Shown: piece after piece, positions 11,089 through 23,056 of the stretch
Position numbering within the stretch: the stretch's first letter is position 1
Layout of the letters: each line of letters starts with the position of its first letter
From: Brienomyrus brachyistius
Lineage: Eukaryota > Chordata > Actinopteri > Osteoglossiformes > Mormyridae
Assembly (NCBI RefSeq): GCF_023856365.1
Contig: NW_026042424.1
Location: 186,001-250,000 of the forward strand
Direction: 5' to 3'
DNA length: 64,000 bases
The notes under the pieces: generated by a model
Databases searched by the model: none
What the model was told of the DNA's origin: nothing
Seen by the model: only the letters and a program-made list of their open reading frames with translations
Translations under genes and position numbers: made by a program

Positions 11089-11390
11089 GATATTTTTTCT
11101 TTTTCTTGTGTTTTTTTTTCGCAATGGATATTAAAAATAAAGCAGTCCTCCGTAAAGGAGGGGTGGTGGAGGGAATATATATATACATATATATATAAAA
11201 TAATTGTCACACAACCTGGGTGACATGCCTTGCCTGCTCACCCAATTTTAGTGCAACTTAGTTATCCATAATGACCAACTAGTCTCGATACACCCATATA
11301 TATATATATATATGTACATATATATACTTTTTTTATTAGCAATAGAAAAGAAAAATAACGCAGTTCTCCGTAAAGGAGGGATGGTGGATG

Positions 11391-11438
<48 letters not shown>

Positions 11439-12272
11439 TTATATAAAATAATTGTCACACAACCGGGGTGACATGCCTTGCCTGCTCACCCAATTTTAGT
11501 GCACCTTAGTTATTCATAATGACCATCTAGTCTCGATACACCCATAAATATATATGTATATATATATAGTTTTTTTATTAGCAATAGAAAAGAAAAATAA
11601 CGCAGTTCTCCGTAAAGGAGGGATGGTGGATGGAATATATACATACATATATATAAAATAATTGTCACACAACCTGGGTGACATGCCTTGCCTGCTCACC
11701 CAATTTTAGTGCAACTTAGTTATCCATAATGACCAACTAGTCTCGATACACCCATAAATATATATGTATATATATAGTTTTTTTTTTTTCGCAATGGACA
11801 ATAAAAATAACGCAGTTCTCCGTAAAGGAGGGATGGTGGATGGAATATATATATAAAATAATTGTCACACAACCGGGGTGACATGCCTTGCCTGCTCACC
11901 CAATTTTAGTGCAGCTTAGTTATTCATAATGACCATCTAGTCTCGATACACCCATAAATATATATGTATATATATGTATTGTTTTTTTTTTTTTTTTTTT
12001 TTGCAATAGACAATAAAAATAGCGCAGTTCTCCATAAAGGAGGGATGGTGGATGGAATATATATATACATATATATAAAATAATTGTCACACAACCTGGG
12101 TGACATGCCTTGCCTGCTCACCCAATTTTAGTGCAACTTAGTTATCCATAATGACCAACTAGTCTCGATACACCCATATATATATATATATATATGTACA
12201 TATATATAGTTTTTTTATTAGCAATAGAAAAGAAAAATAACACAGTTCTCCGTAAAGGAGGGATGGTGGATG

Positions 12273-12308
<36 letters not shown>

Positions 12309-12414
12309 TTATATAAAATAATTGTCACACAACCTGGGTGACATGCCTTGCCTGCTCACCCAATTTTAGTGCACTTTAGTTATCCATACTGACCATCTAG
12401 TCTCGACACACCCA

Positions 12415-12450
<36 letters not shown>

Positions 12451-13107
12451 GATATTTTTTCTTTTTCTTGTGTTTTTTTTTCGCAATGGATATTAAAAAT
12501 AAAGCAGTCCTCCGTAAAGGAGGGATGGTGGATGGAATATATATATAAAATAATTGTCACACAACCGGGGTGACATGCCTTGCCTGCTCACCCAATTTTA
12601 GTGCACCTTAGTTATTCATAATGACCATCTAGTCTCGATACACCCATAAATATATATGTATATATATATAGTTTTTTTATTAGCAATAGAAAAGAAAAAT
12701 AACGCAGTTCTCCGTAAAGGAGGGATGGTGGATGGAATATATATATATATATATACATTTATATAAAATAATTGTCACACAACCTGGGTGACATGCCTTG
12801 CCTGCTCACCCAGTTTTAGTGCACCTTAGTTATCCATAATGACCATCTAGTCTCGATACACCCATAAATATATATGTATATATATATATATATATATAGT
12901 TTTTTTATTTTTTTCGTAATGGACAATAAAAATAACGCAGTTCTCCGTAAAGGAGGGATGGTGGATGGAATATATATATACATATATACATTTATATAAA
13001 ATAATTGTCACACAACCTGGGTGACATGCCTTGCCTGCTCACCCAGTTTTAGTGCACCTTAGTTATCCATACTGACCATCTAGTCTCGATACACCCATAA
13101 ATATATA
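10190..13107. repeat. ~220 bp hairpin-bearing satellite array, about 13 monomers
   Basis: Each monomer has: a T-run; 'gcaatagacaataaaaataa' or a variant; 'cagttctccgtaaaggaggg'; a variable TA tract; 'aattgtcacacaacc'; 'gggtgacatgccttgcctgc' plus 'tcaccc'; 'agttatccataatgacca'; 'tctagtctcgatacaccc'; and another TA tract. Monomer length varies from about 200 to 265 bp because the TA tracts vary. Two inverted repeats are built into each unit: (C)CTCC/GGAG(G) around GTAAA, and GGGTGA/TCACCC around 14 bases. The right end of the array is interrupted by the mariner/Tc element at 13108. Short minus-strand frames are monomer translations. Confidence 0.9.
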
Positions 13108-14276
13108 TACTGAACAAAAATATAAACGCAACACTCTTGTTTCTGCTCCCATTTTTCATGAGATGGACTTAAAGACCTACAATTCATTCCAGATACACAA
13201 TATTACCATTTCTCTCAAACATTTCTCACAAATCAGTCTAAATGTGTGATAGTGAGCACTTCTGCTTTGCTGAGATAATCCATCCCACCTCACAGGTGTG
13301 CCACATCAAGATGCTGATCTGACATCATGGGTAGTGCACAGGTGTACCTTATACTGCCCACAATAAAAGGCCACCCTGGAATGTGCAGTTTTTTGCTTTA
13401 TTGGGGGTCTGGGGACTCAGAACCGGTCAGTATCTGGTGTGACCACCATTTGCCTCATACAATGCAACACATCTTCTTCGCATAGAGTTTATCAGATTGT
13501 CAATTGTGGCCTGTGGAATGTTGGTCCACTCCTCTTCAATGGCTGTGCGAAGTTGTTGGATATTAGTGGGAACTGGTACACGCTGTCGTATACGCCGGTC
13601 AAGCACATCCCAAACATGCTCAACGGGTGACATGTCCGGTGAGTATGCTGGCCATGCAAGAACTGGGACATTTTCAGCTTCCAAGAACTGTGTACAGATC
13701 CTTGCAACATGGGGCCGTGCATCATCTGTCTGAGTGGCTGGTCTCAGACGATCTTGGAGGTGAACCTGCTGGATGTGGAGGTCCTGGGCTGGTGTGGTTA
13801 CACGTGGTCTGCGGTTGTGAGGCCGGTTGGATGTACTGCCATATTCTCTGAAACGCCTTTGGAGACGGCTTATGGTTGAGAAATGAACATTCAATGCACG
13901 AGCAACAGATCTGGTTGACATTCCTGCTGTCAGCATGCCAATTGCACGCTCCCTCAATGCTTGTGGCATCTGTGGCATTTTGCTGTGAGACAAAACTGCA
14001 CATTCCAGGGTGGCCTTTTATTGTGGGCAGTATAAGGTACACCTGTGCACTACCCATGATGTCAGATCAGCATCTTGATGTGGCACACCTGTGAGGTGGG
14101 ATGGATTATCTCAGCAAAGCAGAAGTGCTCACTATCACACATTTAGACTGATTTGTGAGAAATGTTTGAGAGAAATGGTAATATTGTGTATCTGGAATGA
14201 ATTGTAGATCTTTAAGTCCATCTCATGAAAAATGGGAGCAAAAACAAAAGTGTTGCGTTTATATTTTTGTTCAGTG
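13108..14276 (-). mobile_element. Mariner/Tc-superfamily element with ~285 bp inverted repeats, defective
   Basis: The left end 'tactgaacaaaaatataaac' at 13108 and its complement ending near 14276 begin inverted repeats running to about 13392 and back from about 13992. TA dinucleotides flank both sides (13106-13107 and 14277-14278). The ends resemble a family seen widely in fish that I associate with the TcMar-ISRm11 group (from memory; not searched). The insertion splits a satellite monomer: 'ctcgatacacccataaat' lies to the left, and the TA/T-rich monomer start continues to the right. Confidence 0.85.
13427..13993 (-). pseudogene. Mariner/Tc transposase with internal deletion
   Basis: A 188-residue frame. 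Residues 1-75 are a helix-turn-helix DNA-binding region (RERAIGMLTAGMSTRSVARA, then TISRLQRRFREYG). After about residue 90 the frame jumps to DDARPHVARI and then WPAYSPDMSPVEHVWD, the regions carrying the second and third catalytic acidic residues of the DDE/D fold. The part with the first catalytic aspartate and the linker is missing; the family is normally about 340 residues long. The enzyme should therefore be inactive, and the element could move only with transposase supplied in trans. The stop is at 13427, and the start overlaps the inner edge of the right inverted repeat. Confidence 0.8.
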
Positions 14277-14309
14277 TATGTATATGTATACATATAGTTT
14301 TTTTTTGTG

Positions 14310-15546
14310 TTTGTGAAAACGGGTCTTTAATCGGGGAAACGGAGCGGGTAGAGCAGGACGGAACGCAGGCATTGACAAACTACAATGACGGACAGGGCAA
14401 ACAGGTAAGACCAGGACTTAAAATAGGTCATGACTAATCAAAGTAATCGGGCAAAGCAGGAGACGATCAGGGAAGCACACGTGGGTAATCAGGGGGCGTG
14501 GCACACACGAGGAGCGGACAAGCCGGGCATATATGTATATCTATATAAAACCTCATTAATGAGGGACAGGGAACAGAACGGACAGACAGAACTGGCACAG
14601 GGGAAGGAGCCAGGACAAGACTTGACATAAGACAGGAAAGGCAGAGAAACAGATCAGAAAGGGGGACACGGAGGGAACAGGCAGGACAAAAGGACCGGGA
14701 GTGAACGAAGGGAACATCGGGGAAAGAGGAGCAGAAGCCAGAGGGACGAGGGACAAAGAGAGGAGGGACAGAGACAGGAGGAACAAAGCGAGGGGGAGCA
14801 GAGGCAGGAGGGACAAAGACGGGAGGCCAGGGAGAGAAGGAGGGGGAACCAAGAGGAGCCCGAGGGAGACCCAGCGGGCGACGGGAGGCAGCCGGAAGGG
14901 CTGCAGGCGGCCGGGAGGCCGGAGCCGGAGGGGCCGAGGAGACGGGGTGAGGGACAGACGCAGGGACGAAGGAGGGAGTCGGAGGGGAGACCAGGGAAGG
15001 GGACGAAGGAGCTGGAAGGGACCCTGGCGAGGGCAAGGAGAGAGGGGGAGCCGCAGCAGACGGCGACGTCCTCCGACACGCCAGAGCGGGAGGACCAGCA
15101 GGCGAATGAGGAGCCGCCGTCGGGGGGCCCGCAGGCAACCGATAAGACGCCGGAGGAGGGACCGAGGCAGGGCGACGAGGCCGCGGAGGGGGACCCGCAG
15201 ACGACAGCCGACCCGGAGGGCCAGGACCCGCAGGTGCCGACCAAGCCCTAGCGCCGGCGAGGGAGGGCGAGCCAGGGGGCTGGGCGGGTGGGACCCCAGC
15301 CGTGCGTCTGTGTCCTCTCCCCTTATGGGACACAGACATAAGGACCTGCGGCCGGGGTCGGGCTCGTCGGGGTGAGGGTACCAGAGTCACAGGGGGAGAA
15401 GGGACTGGAGTGGGGCCAGGGACTGGAGCTGCAGGCTGCAGAGGGGGCGCCTGCCCGGGAGCTGCAGGCAGGGAAAGCGCCTCGGACGTGGGCGCGGTAG
15501 CTGCAGGCAGCGGAGACGGCTGCTCGGGCTCTGGGGCCGCAGGGGG
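14310..15546 (-). mobile_element. GC-rich dispersed element with proline-rich frame
   Basis: A strong GC-rich block within AT-rich DNA. The minus strand has a 360-residue low-complexity Pro/Ala/Ser frame (15549-14467) ending VCATPPDYPRVLP. The same C-terminal residues and the same downstream DNA ('gatcagggaagcacacgtgg', 'aatcagggggcgtggcacac') occur at 54897-55436, so this is a dispersed element and not a gene. I cannot assign its class; an LTR element or its remnant is possible. The plus-strand Arg/Gly-rich frame is a shadow. Confidence 0.6.
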
Positions 15547-15573
15547 CACTTATTTTATTATATAAAATAAGTG
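15547..15573. repeat. Perfect 12 bp inverted repeat (hairpin) at GC-rich element/satellite junction
   Basis: Arms 'cacttattttat' and 'ataaaataagtg' with a 3 base loop. It directly joins a fragment of the satellite monomer ('gtgtcacacaaccggggtga', to about 15606). The equivalent is 34210-34236. Confidence 0.85.
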
Positions 15574-15617
15574 TCACACAACCGGGGTGACATGCCTTGC
15601 CTGCTTGTGGGATGAGG

Positions 15618-16034
15618 AAGACTCAGGGACTGGAAATGGGATTAAAACTGAAGATGTGCTCATTCCTTTGTGTATTTACAAATTTTCCTTCCGTCAGACA
15701 TGAGGAGTTTGCTGCTATATTTGGCACTAATAGAGATTCTGATGCTGCTATTTTTATTGTCTATTAGTTTGTTATTATTTACAAGTTCTGTTGTGTTTTT
15801 GCATTTTTCTCTTCTGGTTAATTAACTGCTGTCTGTTTGCTGTGAAGTATGAGTGTGGTGAGTAAGACTCAGGGACTGGAAGTGGGATTACAACTAAAGA
15901 TAACATGCTTATTCCTTTTTGTATTGTTTACAAATTTCCTTCCGTCAAACATGAGGAGTTTGCTGCTATATTGTGCACTAACAGAGATTCTGATGCTGCT
16001 ATTTTTATTGTTTATAAATGTGTTATTGTTTCCA
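15618..16034. repeat. Local direct duplication, ~245 bp period
   Basis: 'gactcagggactggaa' occurs at about 15621 and 15868. The following sequence ('catgaggagtttgctgctat' and 'agagattctgatgctgctat') is repeated with about 10% differences. The equivalent is about 34281-34697. Confidence 0.8.
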
Positions 16035-16119
16035 AGTTGAGTATTCAATAAATGCTAAATTGAGAAATTTTGTGTATCGTTTGTTATTATTAGTGTGATA
16101 TTTTACCATGCAAATAGAG

Positions 16120-16215
16120 GGGAAAACGTCCAATTATCGGCCAAAAAAAATCAGCAGCATATATCGGCCATCGCCTGACCCTTGACTTGAAAAACCCATA
16201 TCGGTCGACCTCTAG
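16120..16215. repeat. hAT-type dispersed repeat end ('ggtcgacctctagta')
   Basis: 'atcggccaaaaa...atatcggccatcg...catatcggtcgacctctagt' matches the terminal sequence of a dispersed vertebrate DNA-transposon repeat that I recognise. The opposite end is not seen. The equivalent is about 34793-34888. Confidence 0.5.
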
Positions 16216-16253
16216 TAACAGTACATTCTGTCCAATTCATCCATCGAGTTAAG

Positions 16254-16553
16254 TCACACACCCACTTGAGGGGGCACTCCGGCAGACGTGAGGATGGGGA
16301 TGTTCTTTCCGCTATAACATCCACTGCAGAAGTACATCTCGCTCCTGTTCACAGGGCTTACTTCAATGATGAAGCAGGGCTGGTTGTCTGGACAAGAAGT
16401 TGTCCTGCTGCTGGGTCTCGGTGCCGTTTTTCCACCTAAGCTTGAAGGTGGAAATGTGTTCCAACTTGGTCCCTGGGACTGCAGCATAGCCAAACATCGC
16501 GAGCAGCGTCGGCCACACCCACCACCAGAACCATCACACCGTCCTATACACAT
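16254..16553 (-). pseudogene. Possible broken exon(s) of a secreted or membrane protein, unrecognised
   Basis: On the minus strand, AG at the start of 'gacggtgtgatgg' precedes frames that look protein-like but change phase: a hydrophobic start, then PGTKLEHISTFKLRWKNGTE in one frame, then SCPDNQPCFIIEVSPVNRSE and CSGCYSGKNIPI in another, ending at a stop at 16254. It lies downstream, in transcription sense, of the rarres2-like pseudogene of the next copy. It could be a further exon of that gene or a fragment of another. No family was recognised. The equivalent is 34927-35226. Confidence 0.25.
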
Positions 16554-17311
16554 AAAGAAGAACTAAAACATAGAGTGTTGTGACAATCTATGCGTTAATG
16601 TTTGGCAGCATAGGTGATTCATTAAAATTATACCGAAGAATGGAAAATGTGATATTTAGAATATTTTTTGCCATTTAGTAGCTAATTTAAGCACTTACCC
16701 AATGCCTCAATTTGTTTTAGGTCAGTAATGTCTGAGCCAAAAGAATGAATGTATGAATTTAATACAATTCACCCACTCCCACCCACACACAAATCTGAAA
16801 TTCAATTTAAGACACTTCTTAAACATTAGTGCATTAACAAAAAAGGAAAATCTTAAGAGATTCAGTAGGATTTTCTATGTTAGACTTAAGCTAATAGTTC
16901 AATAGTTTTTACATATTTCAATATACCAATTTGACTTTAATGTTGAAACAGATGCTAAAACATGGAATAATTTCATAACTAGAGAAACATGTTATTCACA
17001 AACACTAGCAAAGGTAGCTTATAGTTAAGCTTACTTAAGTCAGCAAGTCAGGCTACAGTGTGTAAGAATAGTCGTAAACGATAATTTGTCTCAGTCTTAC
17101 ATGACAGAATAAGTAAACAGAAAATATAAAATGGCTGAAACAGCGTCATTAACGCCAGCTACAGTAGAGGCGCAGAAAAGGTGTCATGACTGAAGTATTC
17201 CCAAACTCTGGAAGACCGTATGCGAGCCTTTTTTGCCGCGTGTTTCTCCAGAGGCTCCGGAGCTCCGCTGGTTGACACAGCCATGTTGGTTCATGTGCAG
17301 GGGGACGAGCG
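16554..17311. other. Unrecognised AT-rich stretch
   Basis: No gene or named repeat seen. It ends just before the position equivalent to base 1 of the window. The equivalent is about 35227-35984. Confidence 0.5.
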
Positions 17312-18781
17312 GCAAATTTATTTTTTGCAGGGTGGTAGGTGATGTCTCATTAATATTTATGAGAGAAGTGCTACATGATTGGCCAGTGCATGCCTTACAA
17401 AATGGTGCGGCACTGCATCCAAGCCTGCGGCACTCAGAGTCACAAATACAGTGGAAACCATTTGTAGTAATTACGTCTGTCTGGCTGATTTCCAACTAAT
17501 TGATATTTGTATATTTATTACATGAATATAAGGTAATATAAGGTAATAGAAGAGGTATTTAATGGTTTTCCATCTGAGGAATTTGCAAAAAACTGCAGTG
17601 CATGATGGGTCGGACCTAAAGGCTGCCTTAACGTCCTCATCTGTATGACGACATACATCAAGACTAGGAAGGTGCATAATGTTCATGTCTGGTTGCGTTT
17701 GTTGGTCCAGAAAGTAATTCAATTTCGCCATGTAGGTTACGTTCTTAAAAACTGCTTGGATATAGCCCGATTATATGCTGTGGGCCTTTTAATTTCTTTG
17801 TTTACCAGGTAGGCTACCTTCTTTAAACTGCGTTTTGTTAGACTACATATTTAGGGAGGTCTTTATAAATTTATAGTAGTCTTCATAAATATGTACATAG
17901 TTTAGCCTAACCCAGCCACTTAAGGGAGAAAGCCAGCTCAACTAGGTGTCGGTCCCAAGCCCGGATTAATGGGGAGGGTTGGCGTCAAGAAATAAAGAGA
18001 CTGTATCTTCACTGCATGACTGATGTCAAAATGTGTGAAATATGTGGTTGTATTAATAAATGCATTAAAGTAGGTTAATGATTCTGTGCTGTCTAAATTG
18101 TATAGAAAATTTCTACGTATAGCCAAACAAATCTCCTCCTGTTTGAAAAGGCATAGAAAAAGCAATTTAGCCACTAAAACTTTACAGTTTTTGTGAGGGA
18201 CAGTCGAATTCTCTCGTTTCTCTCGTCAAGTTTTTTTGTGATCCTGCACCTACACTTTGCCGGCCCCAGGAGGATGGGCTCCCCCTTTGAGTTTGGTCCC
18301 TCCCAAGGTTTCTTCCTTCTTGGGAGTTTTTCCATGCTATCGGCGCCTATGGCTTACTCACTGGGGGCTTTGGGTGGGCATGATATAAAGCAAAGCATTT
18401 TCCCTCCCAGTTTCCTCCTCTGGTCCACATTGCAGGACCATCAGCCATCAGAAACAGCCAGACGGTCTCCTTCAGCTTCTTTAGTGTCCTTGGAAGCCAA
18501 GGCAGTTTTAGGTCTGAGAAGAGGTTTATCAGAAGGACACATATTACGTCGTTTGTCCTGAAATGTAACATGGGGAGGAAAAGTTAAGCGGTTTAGTCAG
18601 ATTGGAGTCGTTTATTCAGCAGTGGCAGCGCCAGTGACTTAATGCTACAGGTGCTATAGGGGAGTGAGATTATTTAGACCGGGTGCTTTAGCTTTTCAGC
18701 TTATGTAGATGGTGTATAGAAGCACACAGCACGATAAGCTACAGCATGGATAAAATAGGATAAAATATGAAATTCTAACGT

Positions 18782-20629
18782 CTAGCTCACAGAGCCTCTA
18801 TGTGTACTTTGAAGAAAAAATACACTACAAGTATGCTGTAAAAACCGCAAAAATGTCTTACACAATATACAGATTTTACAGATAGTTAAAGAAAAAATGA
18901 AACCAATATTTTGGGGGTGCTGTGGGGGTACTATGGTCATTGGAGGAGGAGCTAGAGCCCCCCCCCCCCAAGCTTTTCCTTGGTGCTGCCACTGTTGTTC
19001 AGATTAAAAGTAACATTGTCATTAATAAACAGTACTCTGATCAAATTTTTGCATGTACAAACACAATCAAAGTTTAACCACATGTTTAGACACAATTCAC
19101 ACACCTGTTACATTTCCATAATGCTAAGACTCTCTACACTTACTTCATCCACTTTCTTGTTTGGTACACAGTCATTTGATGGATGTGTAAGATCATTACC
19201 AGACCGTCTGCTGCAAACTCTACAGTTAATGAATGGCTGCAAAAACACACAGACACACAAAAACAGTATTTAAAGAGTGGTGGGCAATAAATACAGTGAG
19301 AGAAGGTGTAGTAAAGATATATCTAATGATTTAAGGCAGAGCTGCTGGAGTGCAGGGTTTAATGACACAGAACAATTTTAGAGGAAAGAGCTTCCAAAGC
19401 AGGGTCACCATAAGGCTATATTATACAAAGCAAGTTCATCTAAAAGTATGAACAACAAATCCCGTTTAACTGAACACTGCTCTGTATTAAAATACTGTCC
19501 TCCGATCAAGCTAAGTGGTCCTGTAGTTCACTATTTAAAGAGGTAAATTTAAAGGGTAATTCACACTGCACATCTACCCTGCTCTGACCAGGTTTAATTA
19601 CTGGCTTTCTAATTAAAACAAGAGTTAAGTCCTGCCCTTTCACCACAAAACACCACACTGCCATTTAAGGCTGATTTCAACAATGAGTTTTAGTTAACCT
19701 GGCTCGATTGAGTTAACTCTGGGTATGTAAAACCCGCTTTGTAGTACAGCCCACAGGTCTTTAAATAAGGCCAGCTAGGGTTCATAGCTCGAAGCATAAT
19801 CTACAGGTCACCCCTCAGATGATTAGCATTTGCTTCTGCCTGGTAATCCAGCCTTTAAGCCTGTAAACCTACTAAAATTTGAGAATAAGGTGAAGGAACT
19901 GGCTCTTTGAGGCCACCTATGTATTTGTTACTTTATTGTTGGCTAACTTTCCCCCGCAGGGCATCAAAAAAGTTAACATGAACCTAAATTAATTTGCTAA
20001 CTGATATGTCCAATGCTCACAGTCACAGTGACTCTTTACTTACCCTCTTGTCCATGAAAATACAGTCAGCCCGATGGTCTGTTGCAGTTGACTTTGGACA
20101 TTTTGTTGCTCTCAAGAGAATCTCAATGTCAATGTATTCACTGCTGATCTAAATCACATAAACACGTTATATACAAAATTGCCTACAACTGTTTTAAAGG
20201 CAATATAACAAACAATAATCACCCAAAAAATGGCAAACTGTCACAGACTTGACTGCAGCAGATTCAGAGAGAAACTGTGAGAAGGTAAAATTGACCAGGG
20301 CTGAGATATACAACCATCACTTTCATTGTGAAGAGACATTAAGCATCATATGCATTGAAATTAAAACATCAAAATCAATGTGATACTCATTAGTTCAGCT
20401 TGCAGATGATGAAAGTTTCACACTTTTGTAAACACTTTCTCAGCAGTTACCTTCGGACGGCCCTGGATGTTATAGAAATTCATGTGCTGACGGGTTCCTT
20501 GATGAGCATTTTCGACTGCGAGTTTAATGGCCGTCTTGTGAGTGCAGGGAGACTGTGGTAATCTTGCTGGGCCTCTGTGGAGATAAGCAGAGCTCCATAA
20601 GCCAAAACCAGAAGCAGCAGGCGGGTCAT
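18782..20629 (-). pseudogene. Chemerin (rarres2)-like gene, copy 2, frameshifted
   Basis: Same exon set as copy 1: exon 1 20629-20451, exon 2 20148-20044, exon 3 19236-19144, possible last exon 18835-18782. I see no coding difference from copy 1 in exons 1-3. The frame break in exon 1 after 'CTCCC' is present here as well, so it predates the duplication or reflects a shared consensus error. The nearby poly(C) run (about 18958-18969) is one base longer than in copy 1. Confidence 0.6.
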
Positions 20630-21048
20630 CTTCCTCTCAGCTTTGAAGGGAGAAGCAGGACTGAGGACACTGATCTGTGGTCCCCTTATCCAGCACGTCC
20701 AGGGGCGTGTCCTTCACTCGAAACAAACAGACCTTTGAACAACATTGGAAAACTCTTCAGGATGAATTGAGGCAGGTGGTCAAGTGGGTTTATTGTTATT
20801 TCAGCAATATACACAGTACACAGTGAAAGGAAACATTGTTCCTCCTGGACCACGGTGCAACACAAAGAAGAAAAACAGAAACAACACAAGATGACACAAG
20901 TGCGGGCAAGATAGAACTATACAGAGTGAAAGGAGCACAAACAGAGGGAGAAAGTGCAAGATAAACACAAGAGCAACAATACAATACTACAGGACAAGAC
21001 AGCGCAGTCAAGAACACAGAGTGCAGCCAGAGCTAACCTGAATAGGGG

Positions 21049-22002
21049 CATCAAGGTTGCCAGGCAGGCAGAGAAACAGAAAATAGAGGTCTACTTCACA
21101 TACAACAACCCACAGTGGGTGTGGCAGGGAATACAACACATTACAAACTTCAAAGGCAACAACACCGTCACTGTTAACAGCAACGCCCTTTTAGCAAAGG
21201 AGCTAAACAGCTTCTTTGCTCGTCTGGAGGAACACAGAGCAGACATAGCCACACTGCCCCCTCCCCCAATCTCCAGCACTCACAGACTCCCTCTGCAGGA
21301 ACACCACGCGAGAAGGCACATTGCATCTCTAGGTGTGTGGAGTTTAAGACAAGGCAAGTGATGCTACGATAATATAATTCCTTGGTAAGACCCCACCTAG
21401 AATATTGTGTGCGGGTTTGGTTACCATACCTTAAGAAGGACATTGCTGCCTTGGAAAAGGTGCAACGTAGGGCAACGAGAATGATTCCTGGTCTTAGAGG
21501 AATGTCTAATGAGGAGAGGTTAGCTGAGCTGAATCTGTTTAGCCTCGAGCAAAGGAGACTAAGGGGGGACATAATCCAGGTGTTTAAGATTCTAACAGGT
21601 CTGGATGCTGTTCAGCCAAATGGCTATTTCAATGTTAGTTTAAATACCAGAACTCGTGGCCATAAGTGGAAATTAGCTGGAGAACATTTTAAAACGAATT
21701 TGATGAAGCATTTCTGTACACAGCGTGTAGTTAGAGTATGGAATAGTCTTCCTGTTATTGTAACACAAGCTAAAACCCTGGGTTCTTTTAAATCAGAGCT
21801 AGATAAGATTTTTGAGCTATTAGCTAAGTTCTCCTCAAAGGAGCTTGATGGGCCGAATGGCCTCCTCTCATTTGTAAATCTCTTTGGTTCTTATGAGTCA
21901 GCTTACAGAGATGAGGTCCAGAAACTGATAGGTTGGAGTTCAGCAAACAATTTGGCACTAAAGAGCACAAAGACAAAGGAATCACTGACTTCAGGAAGGA
22001 TG
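21049..22002 (+). mobile_element. Nested LINE, copy 2
   Basis: As at 3737-4690. It differs by C to G at 21963, which changes LALNSTK to LALKSTK in the resumed L2/Rex1 frame. Confidence 0.75.
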
Positions 22003-22409
22003 GAGGCGACACTGGCCTGCCTAGATGGATGGATGGATGTTTTTATTGACATTGTAAGTACAATGAGATTTAGTTTGGAACGCGCCAGCAGCTACACAGT
22101 ATATTTACAATTATATAGATTGTGAGGCATAAAATAAGGTGTGAGTAATATAACATAACGACATAATATAAGTAATCATTAATTAATCATTACAGATGGT
22201 ATGAGGTGTGAACCGCTAGGCTGCTATGGCATGTTTGGTATCAAACCGATGGAAAATCACTCCAGTTTCCAAATCTGGTCAGTGGTTACCACGAAAGTGA
22301 ATATATCAAAAGTTACACCAGCCTAACGAAAATCATCAATACAAGGGAAATCACTCTGGTCATAAATCTCAAAAGGACTGATACAGACCCCCTTCCGAAA
22401 ACCCGCCAA

Positions 22410-23056
22410 ATGGATGGTCAGCCATTGGTCCAGGAGTCGAATTCCTGGTCACTCCTATTCACGAACTTTACACTATAAAACCTGGCACCTCAGAACAAAG
22501 CCAGGAGAGGAGAAACAGAAGGGAGGAGAAAACAAAAGACCATCAGCACGAAGAGAGGCAGAGAACATCAGCCCAAGAGAAGAGAAGCCCACAAGAAGCC
22601 CTCCTGAAGCCTATCAGTGAAGACCCAGCTGGACAGAGAACTGCAACCAAGCCCAAGCTTCACCAGGAGAGGGAATCAGAGGGGCTCCACTCCAACAACC
22701 GCTGCAAACACCGCGCCTCCCTGAGTGCCATCACCCATCAGCTCATCAGCCTCCGCAACCAACTGCCAAGACCCCCCCCCCCCCACTCTGCAACCAAGTA
22801 AACAAACTTCCTTTCATTTATAACAACCTAAACTCCTATTCACCTGCTATATTACTTTAGGACAGTATTTCCACAAATTGCTTGCTTTGCAGAACAGTAT
22901 TTTCCCTTTTAAGGTTACTCATTTTAAATCTGGTCATTGCATTTTCATGATTACATTGTTTGTGTCCACTCCGTTATTTCGTGTTTATTGTTTGTTAGGT
23001 GTAATGTCTGTCTTATGTTAGTTATAGGAATAAATGCATGTCTTTTACACAACTTC
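22410..23056 (+). promoter_or_regulatory. TATA-box to poly(A)-signal segment, copy 2
   Basis: Same layout as 5098-5745, with the TATA motif near 22474 and AATAAA near 23029. The poly(C) run is one base shorter. Confidence 0.35.

Noticed and set aside
10344..13100. Family of ~65-residue repeated minus-strand 'proteins' with TYIY tracts
   Set aside because: These are translations of satellite monomers and TA microsatellites, ending at shared stops; no start context or conservation beyond the repeat.
14701..15375. 224-residue Arg/Gly-rich plus-strand frame
   Set aside because: Antisense shadow of the same GC-rich element with no domain.
14467..15549. 360-residue proline-rich open frame
   Set aside because: Low-complexity Pro/Ala/Ser translation of a GC-rich dispersed element. 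A homologous piece at 55096-55416 with the same end shows repeat origin.
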